From NCBI RefSeq assembly GCF_042610425.1, contig NZ_JBGJZM010000002.1, positions 310,001-374,000 of the forward strand: a stretch of DNA of 64,000 nt, read 5' to 3'. Source of the stretch: Ectobacillus sp042610425 (GTDB lineage Bacteria > Bacillota > Bacilli > Bacillales > Bacillaceae_G). The translations under genes were made by a program, and so were the position numbers. Under the pieces are notes generated by a model. The model searched no databases. It was given only the letters and a program-made list of their open reading frames with translations, and was not told the origin of the DNA. Every line of letters begins with the position of its first letter. The first letter of the stretch is position 1. This document shows positions 25,684 to 33,103 of the stretch, piece by piece.

Positions 25684-25702
25684 TCCTCCTTTTTTAGGAG
25701 GA
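25684..25702 (-). promoter_or_regulatory. Hairpin that occludes the ribosome site of the Nramp-family gene
   Basis: On the minus strand TCCTCCT and AGGAGGA pair around five As, and the right arm is the Shine-Dalgarno sequence of the gene (ATG 25674-25676). The hairpin would block initiation unless something competes for the left arm. An AGAGGAGGAG stretch about 75 bases upstream could do so. Confidence 0.6.
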
Positions 25703-25712
25703 ACCAGACGTA

Positions 25713-25769
25713 TTGCGCCTAGCACATAAGTCAATCTAACTATAATATTGGCATATCTGCTAGGCGCAA
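25713..25769 (-). repeat. Perfect 12-bp inverted repeat in the transporter leader
   Basis: TTGCGCCTAGCA (25713-25724) and TGCTAGGCGCAA (25758-25769) match perfectly across 33 bases. In RNA this makes a strong stem between the M-box terminator and the ribosome-site hairpin. The stop codon of a short upstream frame lies in its 5' arm. Confidence 0.65.
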
Positions 25770-25825
25770 CACAAATTGCTCCTCCTCTGACTACTATCGC
25801 CTGGCTGGCTTCCGCTGTCCGGCAT
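25760..25825 (-). CDS. Possible 21-aa leader peptide in the transporter leader
   Basis: ATG 25823-25825, preceded by AAAGGAGATGAGG, opens a frame reading MPDSGSQPGDSSQRRSNLCCA and stops at 25760-25762 inside the 5' arm of the 12-bp stem. Ribosomes translating it would disrupt that stem, so it could be a regulatory leader peptide. Only its ribosome site and position support it; it may also be chance. Confidence 0.3.
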   Translation of the reverse strand: MPDSGSQPGDSSQRRSNLCCA

Positions 25826-25884
25826 TCGTTCCTCATCTCCTTTTTTTAGTACATGCTACTCAGGGGTTCCACATCAGTATATGC

Positions 25885-25919
25885 GCAAAAAACCCCTCTG
25901 CTCACCATGCAGGGGGGTA
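25885..25919 (-). terminator. Terminator forming the M-box expression platform
   Basis: On the minus strand ACCCC-CTGC and GCAG-GGGGT pair around ATGGTGA and lead directly into six Ts. It lies about 55 bases after the aptamer and 210 bases before the gene, the position expected for a Mg2+-controlled premature terminator. Confidence 0.8.
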
Positions 25920-25974
25920 TTATTAAAAATATTTTAACAAATCAAATAAAACTTCACTTCAGATCCCCCCTGGT

Positions 25975-26120
25975 TGAGCTTCAGCACTGTGCAACGTAGA
26001 GTTTTACTCAGCCACCTTAAGTAAAGCCTTAATCCGGCAATACCTGGTCTACCCATTGGCGTCTTTCGACATTTCCGGGCAGTGGCCTATGTTCACACAG
26101 ACGCCTCGCCTAACGAGAAC
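25975..26120 (-). promoter_or_regulatory. M-box (ykoK) magnesium riboswitch aptamer
   Basis: The minus strand carries the conserved M-box blocks in order: GTTAGGCGAGGC, then ACTGCCCGGAAATGTCGAAA, GACGCCAATGGGTAGACCAG, GGATTAAGGC, GGTGGCTGAG, CTACGTTGCACAGTGCTGAA and GCTC. These match the known aptamer, which folds when Mg2+ is high and lets the downstream terminator form. Low Mg2+ would therefore turn the Nramp-family gene on. The match comes from recall of the family consensus. Confidence 0.92.
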
Positions 26121-26136
26121 TGTAGCATCTAACTAA

Positions 26137-26168
26137 ATTATACTACCATATGGCTAAAATGACGTCAA
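26137..26168 (-). promoter_or_regulatory. Promoter of the M-box/transporter unit
   Basis: On the minus strand TTGACG (26163-26168) precedes TAGTAT (26140-26145) by 17 bases; an overlapping TATAAT (26137-26142) gives a spacing of 20. Transcription would start shortly before the aptamer. Confidence 0.65.
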
Positions 26169-26195
26169 TTTTAAAAAAAAAGGGGGATGGATGTA

Positions 26196-27194
26196 TCATT
26201 TCTTCGCAACCAATTTACCTTCAAAGTCATTCAAACTTGAAATGGCAACTCCCTGATAGTAATACTGAACGATGTCCTTGTAGGTCTTCCCGGCTTTGGC
26301 CATGCCATTTGCACCGTACTGGCTCATGCCGACGCCATGCCCAAAGCCCTTCGTTGTAATCACAATCATCCCGCCCTCCTGCTTCCATGTGAAATCAGAG
26401 GAACGCAGACCTAATTTTTCCCGGATGTCTTTCCCTGTAAGCGATTTACCTGGAAAGTCAACCTTCTTCACGCGATTCCCTGCCGTACGCTCAGCAATGG
26501 TCCCGAGTGTACCGCTAGTCAGACCAAGCTTCCTCTGAAAATCCGTAACACTGATGCGCTGCTCGCTTACAAACTTCGGGGCATTCTGATCCCACGGGCT
26601 AGCAACGCTCCGAAGATACGGCGCCGCCCCGCCCCAATAATCTTCGGCATTTTCCGTGAAGCCATTACTCATCGAGAAGAAGGAAGCCGTAATCGGATCC
26701 CCATTATACGTTAACACTTGTCCGGTCGTTGCCTGGACTGCATCCTTAATCCGCTTCATTTTCCAATCATAATCCTTACCCCATACTTTTTTCCATTCCT
26801 CTTCATTTTTGTACACTTGATTATCGACCGTATCCGTTACATTCGCATTGTTTGGTAGCAGCTGTCCGCCAAGCATTCGCTTCACAACAAACGTGCGTGC
26901 CGCTAATGCCTGTGACTTCAACGCCTCCATTTCAAAATCGGCAGGCATCTCAGCCGCAACAACCCCCGCCACATAACTCTCAATCGGCACATGATCCACC
27001 TTATTTTGCTCACTCCGAAACACTGCAACTTCGACAGCGCTCGGCTCCGCCGGCTGAGCAGAAGCAGTGACCGGAGCTGTCGTTTGCGGCTCCTTCAATT
27101 TCCCAGGGAACGGCGTCACCAACAAACTCGGCACCCCAACTACTACAACAAGTAAACCTGCAAGCATGACGAAAATAGGTTTTGTTACCTTCAT
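26196..27194 (-). CDS. spoIID: Stage II sporulation protein SpoIID (peptidoglycan lytic transglycosylase)
   Basis: Part of the SpoIID-SpoIIM-SpoIIP machine that thins septal peptidoglycan and drives engulfment in the mother cell. ATG 27194 with GGAGGATACTG upstream gives 332 aa and an N-terminal membrane anchor (PIFVMLAGLLVVVVGVPSLL); the longer open frame has no start signal. The SpoIID domain (about 65-330) includes YVAGVVAAEMPADFEMEALK with the catalytic glutamate region, SFFSMSNGFTENAEDYWGG and GFGHGVGMSQYGANGMA. In B. subtilis it follows murAA and ywmB; here a NERD gene and repeat array lie between them. Confidence 0.95.
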   Translation of the reverse strand: MKVTKPIFVMLAGLLVVVVGVPSLLVTPFPGKLKEPQTTAPVTASAQPAEPSAVEVAVFRSEQNKVDHVPIESYVAGVVAAEMPADFEMEALKSQALAARTFVVKRMLGGQLLPNNANVTDTVDNQVYKNEEEWKKVWGKDYDWKMKRIKDAVQATTGQVLTYNGDPITASFFSMSNGFTENAEDYWGGAAPYLRSVASPWDQNAPKFVSEQRISVTDFQRKLGLTSGTLGTIAERTAGNRVKKVDFPGKSLTGKDIREKLGLRSSDFTWKQEGGMIVITTKGFGHGVGMSQYGANGMAKAGKTYKDIVQYYYQGVAISSLNDFEGKLVAKK

Positions 27195-27332
27195 CAGTAT
27201 CCTCCAAGAAAAGATTTCATGCTTATACTTATGGAAATGGACGAGCAAGTAGAACGAAGAATTTTTTCCAAATAGAAGGAAATCTATCTTTTCATGTCGA
27301 AAGATGTTGCTAACCAAATAAGGAGGATGATC

Positions 27333-28301
27333 ATGATTAAAAAGCCCCGAACACTTCCCCTGCATATACAGAAACTCCAAGCCCTACTCCGAAGACTCCC
27401 ACCGGACCACACCGATAGACTCGCAATCTCCGACAATTTAGCAAAACGAATCGCTGGATACAAAGGGGAATGTGATATCGATTATTTTATCAGCTACTTA
27501 AGCGACCAAGAATACCACATCTTCCACGACCTTAGACTAAACAACGGAGAACGATACTTCCAACTCGACACTCTCATTCTCTCCAAATATTTTATTCTCA
27601 TTATTGAAGTAAAAAACATAACAGGCACCCTTTTCTTCGATACAAACTTCAACCAACTCATACGAAAAACAGAAACCAAACAAGAATCCTTCCCTGACCC
27701 CATCCTACAAGTCACCTTACAATGTGAAAACCTCAAAAGATGGCTCACACACAACAAATACACAACCATCCCAATCGAATCCGTAATCGTCATCAGCACC
27801 CCACGAACCATGCTCGAAACCACACCAAACAACAAACGCATCTACAGCAAAGTCATCCACAACGCCAAACTACCCATGCACATCCAAACCTTTGAAAAAA
27901 CATACCAAACCGAAATCCTAACCACCAAACAACTAACCAAACTCTCTCATCACCTATTGCAAAACCACGAACCACTTAAAGTAGACATCCTCGGATACTA
28001 CAAAATACCGAAATCTAGTATTGTAACAGGAGTGCAGTGTGGGAAATGCCAGGTGATACCTGTGAATAGGGAAAACGGCACATGGCGCTGTCCTTCATGT
28101 GGACACATATCTAAACACGCACACATCCAAGCTCTTCAAGACTACGCACTTCTTATCGACACAACCATAACGAATCGGAAAATGAGAGAGTTTTTGCGAT
28201 TGGAATCGAGCTACGTTACCAAGCGACTACTAGCTTCTATGAAGCTAACATACACCGGGTACAAAAAAGACAGAGTCTACCAATTAACTCCATTAGAATA
28301 A
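27333..28301 (+). CDS. NERD-domain protein with C-terminal zinc ribbon
   Basis: A plus-strand protein of about 322 aa; ATG 27333 follows AAGGAGG and is preferred over a start 13 codons earlier. The nuclease-related domain spans about residues 35-145, with the nuclease-like pattern YFQLDTLILSKYFILIIEVKN, i.e. D...E-x-K. Near the C terminus VQCGKCQVIPV and WRCPSCGHIS form a CxxC-CxxC zinc ribbon, suggesting nucleic-acid contact. Its role is unknown; NERD proteins are thought to act in DNA processing. Codons are A/C-rich, as for other plus-strand genes here. It is inserted between spoIID and murA and is followed by array B. Confidence 0.87.
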   Translation: MIKKPRTLPLHIQKLQALLRRLPPDHTDRLAISDNLAKRIAGYKGECDIDYFISYLSDQEYHIFHDLRLNNGERYFQLDTLILSKYFILIIEVKNITGTLFFDTNFNQLIRKTETKQESFPDPILQVTLQCENLKRWLTHNKYTTIPIESVIVISTPRTMLETTPNNKRIYSKVIHNAKLPMHIQTFEKTYQTEILTTKQLTKLSHHLLQNHEPLKVDILGYYKIPKSSIVTGVQCGKCQVIPVNRENGTWRCPSCGHISKHAHIQALQDYALLIDTTITNRKMREFLRLESSYVTKRLLASMKLTYTGYKKDRVYQLTPLE

Positions 28302-28327
28302 ACTATCTAACTATCTACTATTAACTT

Positions 28328-28362
28328 ATGCGGGGGAGCCTTTTAGTAGGCTGCTCCGCTTT
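28328..28362 (+). terminator. Possible weak terminator after the NERD gene
   Basis: GCGG..GAGCC and GGCT..CCGC can pair around TTTTAGTA, with mismatches inside, followed by TTTCATGT. The short T-run makes it weak. It lies about 30 bases after the stop and before array B. Confidence 0.4.
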
Positions 28363-28401
28363 CATGTATTACTCATTTTAATTTTCTTCTTTCCTTGGGG
28401 T

Positions 28402-29055
28402 GTCGCCGTTATTCTTCTGCTTTCCGCCGTTATTTTACTTCGAACCGCCGTTAAATCTGTGAGTTCCGCCTTTACCCGATTACTATTTCCGTTTTTCTTC
28501 TTTCTTTCCTTGGGGTCGCCGTTAACCTTCTGCTTTCCGCCGTTATTTTACTCCGAACCGCCGTTAAATTTGTGGGGACCGCCTTTATTTGTTTACTCAT
28601 TCTGTTTTTCTTCTTTCTTTCCTTGGGGGTCGCCGTTAACCTTCTGCTTTCCGCCGTTATTTTACCTCAAACCGCCGTTAAATCTGTGGGGACCGCCTTT
28701 ATTTGTTTACTCGTTCTGTTTTTCTTCTTTCTTTCCTCGGGGGTCGCCGTTAAACTTCCGCTTTCCGCCGTTATTTTACCTCAAACCGCCGTTAAATCCG
28801 TGATTCCCGCCTTTATTTAATTACTCGTTCTGTTTCTCTTCTTTCTTTCCTTGGGGGTCGCCGTTATTCTTCTGCTTTCCGCCGTTATTTTACTCCAAAC
28901 CGCCGTTAAATCTGTGGGGGCCGCCTTTATTTGATTACTCGTTCTGTTTTTCTTCTTTCTTTCCTCGGGGTCGCCGTTGCACCTCTGCTTCCCGCCGTTA
29001 TTTTACCTCAAACCGCCGTTAAATCCGCGGGTTCCGCCGTTACCCGATCCCATAT
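28402..29055 (+). repeat. 114-bp higher-order tandem array, 4x21+30 nt (array B)
   Basis: Six copies start at 28402, 28515, 28629, 28743, 28857 and about 28970. Each has four units of 21 nt, three with CCGCCGTTA and one with CCGCCTTTA, then a 30-nt pyrimidine-rich linker (TTTTTCTTCTTTCTTTCC) ending in GGGG. The last copy is partial. The array fills the gap between the convergent NERD gene and murA. No gene is credible inside it, though frames stay open because the period is a multiple of three. Confidence 0.93.
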
Positions 29056-29091
29056 CCGTCTTCAATGACAGTCAAGTCCCCGCCCCAACAC

Positions 29092-29128
29092 AAAAAAGCC
29101 CCCCACACATCTTCTGTGCGGGGGGCTT
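29092..29128 (-). terminator. Intrinsic terminator of murA
   Basis: On the minus strand AAGCCCCCCGCAC and GTGTGGGGGGCTT pair around a short loop and are followed by TTTTTTG. It begins 13 bases after the murA stop; the A- and T-rich flanks could also serve the plus strand. Confidence 0.9.
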
Positions 29129-29140
29129 CTCCATTCTTAT

Positions 29141-30433
29141 TTATGCATGAACGTCTGTTACCTGTTTTACTTCTTGTTCATTTACACGTTCGATGTCTGC
29201 ACCTAGTGCTGCGAGCTTCCCGTGGAAATTCACATACCCACGGTCTAGGTGTTTGAGTTCGGTTATACGGGTGTGGCCGTCTGCTACTAGGCCGGCTAGT
29301 GTTAGGGCAGCTGCGGCGCGTAGGTCGGTTGCGGCTACTTCGGCTCCTTGTAGGTCACATGGTCCGTTTAGGATAACAGCGCGGCCTTCGATTTTGATGT
29401 TAGCGTTCATGCGGCGGAATTCTTCGACGTGCATGAAGCGGTTTTCAAATACCGTTTCGGTGATCATGCTAGTTCCTTCTGATCGTAGAAGGAGTGCCAT
29501 CATTTGAGCTTGCATGTCTGTTGGAAATCCTGGGTGCGGCATGGTTTTCACGTCTACTGCTTTTAAGGTTTTCGGTCCGATTACGCGAAGGCCTTCGCCT
29601 TCTTCAGTAATGGTTACTCCCATTTCTTCCATTTTTGCAATAAGCGGGCGCAAATGTTCGGGCAGCGCGTTTTCGATTAGGACATTGCCGCCTGTGATTG
29701 CGGCAGCGACCATAAATGTTCCTGCTTCGATGCGGTCAGGAATAACGTGGTGCTCCGCTCCATATAATGTAGTAACTCCTTCGATTCGAATGGAACCTGT
29801 GCCGGCTCCGCGAACCTTTGCTCCCATTGCGTTTAAGAAGTTGGCAAGGTCTACAATTTCAGGTTCTTTTGCTGCATTTTCTATGATAGTCGTTCCCTCT
29901 GCAAGGACGGCAGCTGACATAATGTTTTCTGTCGCTCCTACACTTGGGAAGTCTAAGTAAATTTTTGCTCCTTGTAGTTTGCCGTCTACCTGGGCTTCTA
30001 CGAATCCGTTTCCTACTTTTACATTGGCTCCCATGGCTTCGAAGCCTTTTAAATGTTGGTCAATTGGACGTGAACCAATCGCACATCCACCAGGCAAGGC
30101 TATTCTAGCATGACCGTTACGAGCTAAGAGTGGTCCCATAACTTGTACGGATGCACGCATTTTTCGAACATACTCAAATGGTGCTTCGATAAGAAGCTCC
30201 TTCGATGCATCAATTACGACATGGCCATCTTTAAAATCTACCTCTACGTTTAAATGACGCAACACTTCGTTAATGGTGTATACATCGGATAGAGCTGGTA
30301 CATCGAATATAACATTTTTTCCGTCACTCGCTAATAAGGCTGCAGCGAGTATGGGCAGAACTGCATTCTTTGCGCCTTCTACGCGCACGGAACCGTTTAG
30401 CTGTTTCCCGCCACGGACGATGATCTTTTCCAA
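29141..30433 (-). CDS. murA: UDP-N-acetylglucosamine 1-carboxyvinyltransferase
   Basis: Catalyses the first committed step of peptidoglycan synthesis, adding enolpyruvate from PEP to UDP-GlcNAc; it is the fosfomycin target. At 430 aa it has normal length. Substrate-binding K22-N23 lies in EGAKNAVLPILAAALLAS, and catalytic Cys117 in LPGGCAIGSRPIDQHL is present, so no fosfomycin-resistant Cys-Asp change. Gene order ywmB-murA points to MurAA of B. subtilis. ATG follows GGAGGGGAATACCTTGG-type sequence, 38 bases after ywmB. Confidence 0.96.
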   Translation of the reverse strand: MEKIIVRGGKQLNGSVRVEGAKNAVLPILAAALLASDGKNVIFDVPALSDVYTINEVLRHLNVEVDFKDGHVVIDASKELLIEAPFEYVRKMRASVQVMGPLLARNGHARIALPGGCAIGSRPIDQHLKGFEAMGANVKVGNGFVEAQVDGKLQGAKIYLDFPSVGATENIMSAAVLAEGTTIIENAAKEPEIVDLANFLNAMGAKVRGAGTGSIRIEGVTTLYGAEHHVIPDRIEAGTFMVAAAITGGNVLIENALPEHLRPLIAKMEEMGVTITEEGEGLRVIGPKTLKAVDVKTMPHPGFPTDMQAQMMALLLRSEGTSMITETVFENRFMHVEEFRRMNANIKIEGRAVILNGPCDLQGAEVAATDLRAAAALTLAGLVADGHTRITELKHLDRGYVNFHGKLAALGADIERVNEQEVKQVTDVHA

Positions 30434-30471
30434 GGTATTCCCCTCCGTGTCCTAAAAAATTTAACATCTAT

Positions 30472-31185
30472 TCAATATTCAGACGTAATCACTGGTGTGC
30501 CAATCACAATCGTCGTCTTGTTGTCTACATTTCGCAGTGCGACTTGCACATTAATTTTCTCTTTGTCTATTGCAAGAGCGTCATTCCACTTCCCAGTATA
30601 TGCGGAGATTGATACAAATGCTCTTTCTTGCGTAGCCTCTACCGGCTTTGCATCTAAACTTTGAAGTATGTTATTCGCTCTAGTTAACAAAACACTTTCC
30701 ATGTTATCACTCGGAACGGCTCTAATACAAGTATAAATTGTTGAATTTTGACTAAAATTTTTAGTAATACTCGTTGCAAGTGATTCGTCCCAAGTTGTTC
30801 CAGTCATTTCATGAATGATGAAAGTTGTATTTGTAGTATTCTCTTTTACCCACGTTACAACCACTCTTTCTTTGTACTGGGGTGAATTTTTTATTGCAGT
30901 CGCTTTATATCCTTCTGCCGAGTTTTCGAACGTCCAATCTGTCACACCTAGGTCATGTTCTTGTGTTTGCAAAAGCACATGAAATGTATGTATATCATGA
31001 ACAGAATGATCTTCTCTCTTTGCTGTCAACGTCCAGTTTTGCATAACTGCACCGTTCGCCTCTATAGCAGCACGTAGCTGAGATACTTTCTCCACAGGTG
31101 TAACGGCTTGTGTATGTGTATAGCCGCCAAAAACCAATACGAAACTTACCCCTACCATAACTAAAATCATTGCGACATTACGCAT
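30472..31185 (-). CDS. ywmB: YwmB family protein
   Basis: A 237-aa protein with a signal peptide or N-terminal anchor (VAMILVMVGVSFVLVFGGYTH) and an otherwise extracytoplasmic domain. Its family has a TATA-box-binding-like fold in structure but no known DNA role. Recognised mainly from its place directly before murA, as in B. subtilis, and from length. It probably forms one operon with the DUF1146 gene before it (62 bases) and murA after it. Function is unknown; association with the cell envelope is inferred. Confidence 0.83.
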   Translation of the reverse strand: MRNVAMILVMVGVSFVLVFGGYTHTQAVTPVEKVSQLRAAIEANGAVMQNWTLTAKREDHSVHDIHTFHVLLQTQEHDLGVTDWTFENSAEGYKATAIKNSPQYKERVVVTWVKENTTNTTFIIHEMTGTTWDESLATSITKNFSQNSTIYTCIRAVPSDNMESVLLTRANNILQSLDAKPVEATQERAFVSISAYTGKWNDALAIDKEKINVQVALRNVDNKTTIVIGTPVITSEY

Positions 31186-31247
31186 TCGTTCATCCCCTCT
31201 CTACTTCCATTTTTAACGGGAGTGAGGGGAAATATACTCAGGCAAAA

Positions 31248-31481
31248 CTACTTAAAAAGATACGTCAAACTTTTTGAGTACCCTAAATAATCCAAGAAAA
31301 AGTTGCTTACGTTCGTTCCGATAGCAATGGTCAGTAACACGAGCAACACTTTTGTTTGCAGCACCTTTCCCTTTTTCATCAACCGCTCAAAATGAATGCC
31401 TTGCAGCGCCCACCATGTAATTGTAATAAAGAGCAAATGGGAGATGATCGAGATCAGAGCTTGTTGTCCAAACTGTGCCAC
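31248..31481 (-). CDS. ywzB: DUF1146 family small membrane protein (YwzB)
   Basis: A 77-aa protein with two hydrophobic helices (ALISIISHLLFITITWWAL and VLLVLLTIAIGTNVSNFFL) joined by a basic loop containing GIHFERLMKKGK, typical of DUF1146. It lies between the complex I operon terminator and ywmB, matching the ywzB-ywmB-murAA order in B. subtilis. Function is unknown. Confidence 0.85.
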   Translation of the reverse strand: MAQFGQQALISIISHLLFITITWWALQGIHFERLMKKGKVLQTKVLLVLLTIAIGTNVSNFFLDYLGYSKSLTYLFK

Positions 31482-31511
31482 TGGTTTTGTTTCCCTCCTT
31501 TCAAAGCAATC

Positions 31512-31546
31512 AAAAAAGTGTAGAGTGACATGCTCTACACTTTTTA
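31512..31546 (-). terminator. Intrinsic terminator of the nuo operon
   Basis: AAAAAGTGTAGAG and CTCTACACTTTTT are perfect arms around TGACATG, with the T-run continuing on either strand. It lies about 30 bases after nuoN. Confidence 0.92.
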
Positions 31547-31576
31547 AATTCGTATTTTATTGTACCACGTTTTTTC

Positions 31577-33097
31577 TTATTTGGCTCCAGTGAAAAAGAA
31601 ATCTTTCGAGAGCGGGAACATACCATGGAAAAAGTCGTAACCAATCGATGGGAATACACCGAGAAGTACGGTTCCCACTACACAGAGAACAATGACAAAT
31701 CCAATGTTAAATGGAATTTCCACTTTCGTTTCACGTTCAGGCTTACGGAAGAACATAAGCTGTAAAATGCGGAAATAGTATACATACGAGATAACGGTCG
31801 TTAACATCATGATTGCTGGCAGCACATAGTTAACTGGTTGCGAAGTAAATGCGCCAATAAAGATGTTTAACTTCCCGATAAATCCGGCTGTTCCTGGAAT
31901 TCCTGCAAGTGACAGAATGAAGACCGTCATACTAATAGCAATTGCTGGTGACCGTTGGTAAAGACCTGCGAACATGCTAATATCTTCATGCCCATCATTT
32001 CGAATGAAAGCATGAATGATTGCAAATGCACCAATGTTCATAAGCAAGTAAGCAACCATGTAGAACCACATACTATCAAACGTAAATGGTGATAAGGATA
32101 AGAACGGAACAAGCAAATAACCTGCATGCGCAATTCCTGAGTAAGCGAACAAGCGCTTCACATTACGTTGCTTTAATGCGACCGTATTCCCGATTACCAT
32201 CGTAAGCGCGGCAAGGACAATGATGACAAGCTGTAAGCTCATGAATAGCGATACAGAACCGTCCTTCACTGGGATTCCTGTGAAAATTAAGATGAAAATA
32301 CGAAGGACAAGAATGAATCCAGCGATTTTCGAAATCGTTCCTAAAAATGCGGTAACAGGCGTTGCTGCCCCTTCATATACATCCGGCGCCCACATATGGA
32401 ACGGTGCAGTTGCAAGCTTGAAGGACAAGCCGACAAAAGTAAGGATGAAGGCAATGGACAATAGCAATTGCACATCTCCGCCAATTCCTTGAGAAAGAGC
32501 CGAACGCATTTCCATAATGTTCGTCGTGCCTGTAAGACCATATAAGTAACTGAAACCGAATAATGTGATGGCTGTGGAAATTCCGCCGTTTACCACATAT
32601 TTTAAAGCAGCTTCACTGGAAGCAAGACGCTTTTTGCGAATGGCAACCAAGATGAAGGAAGAAAGCGTAAGTAGCTCAAGTCCGACAAACAATGTGACAA
32701 GGTCATTACTTGATGCCATAAACATCGTTCCAAGAAGAGCAGTTAAAAATAAGTAGTAATATTCACTTTCATCTGTAATGCTCTTTTCCTTCGTATCGCT
32801 CATGGAAAGAAGGACAATAAGCGCAGATCCGACAAGAAGTAATGTTTTAAATGCTTTCGAAAAACCATCGAGTACGAACGAACCGCTTATAATGTCGCCA
32901 GCTGGTTGTCCGTACAGAGAAACTAAAGAAACGAGAGAAAGAAGAATAGCACCAAGTGCGACGTATGCTAGGTTCTTTCGGTTAAACGTATCTTTTGCGA
33001 ATAAATCTAGGAGCGATAGAAGGATGGCGGCCAAAACAATAATATATTCCGGCATCATAAGGCCCCACTTTAAGCTCATAAGTGTTTGCATATCCAC
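31577..33097 (-). CDS. nuoN: NADH-quinone oxidoreductase subunit N
   Basis: A 506-aa antiporter-like membrane subunit of complex I that forms one of the proton channels. About 14 spans; the conserved lysine/glutamate regions are LFVGLELLTLSSF, FKLATAPFHMWAPDVYEGAATP and FAYSGIAHAGYLL. A GTG start at 33097 (GGAGG upstream) or ATG at 33091. It is the last gene of the operon, 6 bases after nuoM. Confidence 0.95.
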   Translation of the reverse strand: MDMQTLMSLKWGLMMPEYIIVLAAILLSLLDLFAKDTFNRKNLAYVALGAILLSLVSLVSLYGQPAGDIISGSFVLDGFSKAFKTLLLVGSALIVLLSMSDTKEKSITDESEYYYLFLTALLGTMFMASSNDLVTLFVGLELLTLSSFILVAIRKKRLASSEAALKYVVNGGISTAITLFGFSYLYGLTGTTNIMEMRSALSQGIGGDVQLLLSIAFILTFVGLSFKLATAPFHMWAPDVYEGAATPVTAFLGTISKIAGFILVLRIFILIFTGIPVKDGSVSLFMSLQLVIIVLAALTMVIGNTVALKQRNVKRLFAYSGIAHAGYLLVPFLSLSPFTFDSMWFYMVAYLLMNIGAFAIIHAFIRNDGHEDISMFAGLYQRSPAIAISMTVFILSLAGIPGTAGFIGKLNIFIGAFTSQPVNYVLPAIMMLTTVISYVYYFRILQLMFFRKPERETKVEIPFNIGFVIVLCVVGTVLLGVFPSIGYDFFHGMFPLSKDFFFTGAK

Positions 33098-33103
33098 TCT
33101 ATC

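Noticed and set aside
25677..25836. 59-codon frame starting at ATG 25834-25836 and overlapping the transporter start
   Set aside because: The GGAG directly abuts the ATG, leaving no spacing for initiation; the 21-codon frame in the other phase has better spacing.
26997..27380. Long N-terminal extension of SpoIID upstream of 27194
   Set aside because: A strong ribosome site precedes ATG 27194 and the membrane anchor follows it directly; the upstream part is antisense to the NERD gene leader.
28459..28820. Long plus-strand open frames with repeated FFPWGSPLTFCFPPL-like translation in array B
   Set aside because: The 114-bp period is a multiple of three, so frames stay open by construction; no ribosome site, no start conservation and the same effect is seen in other frames.
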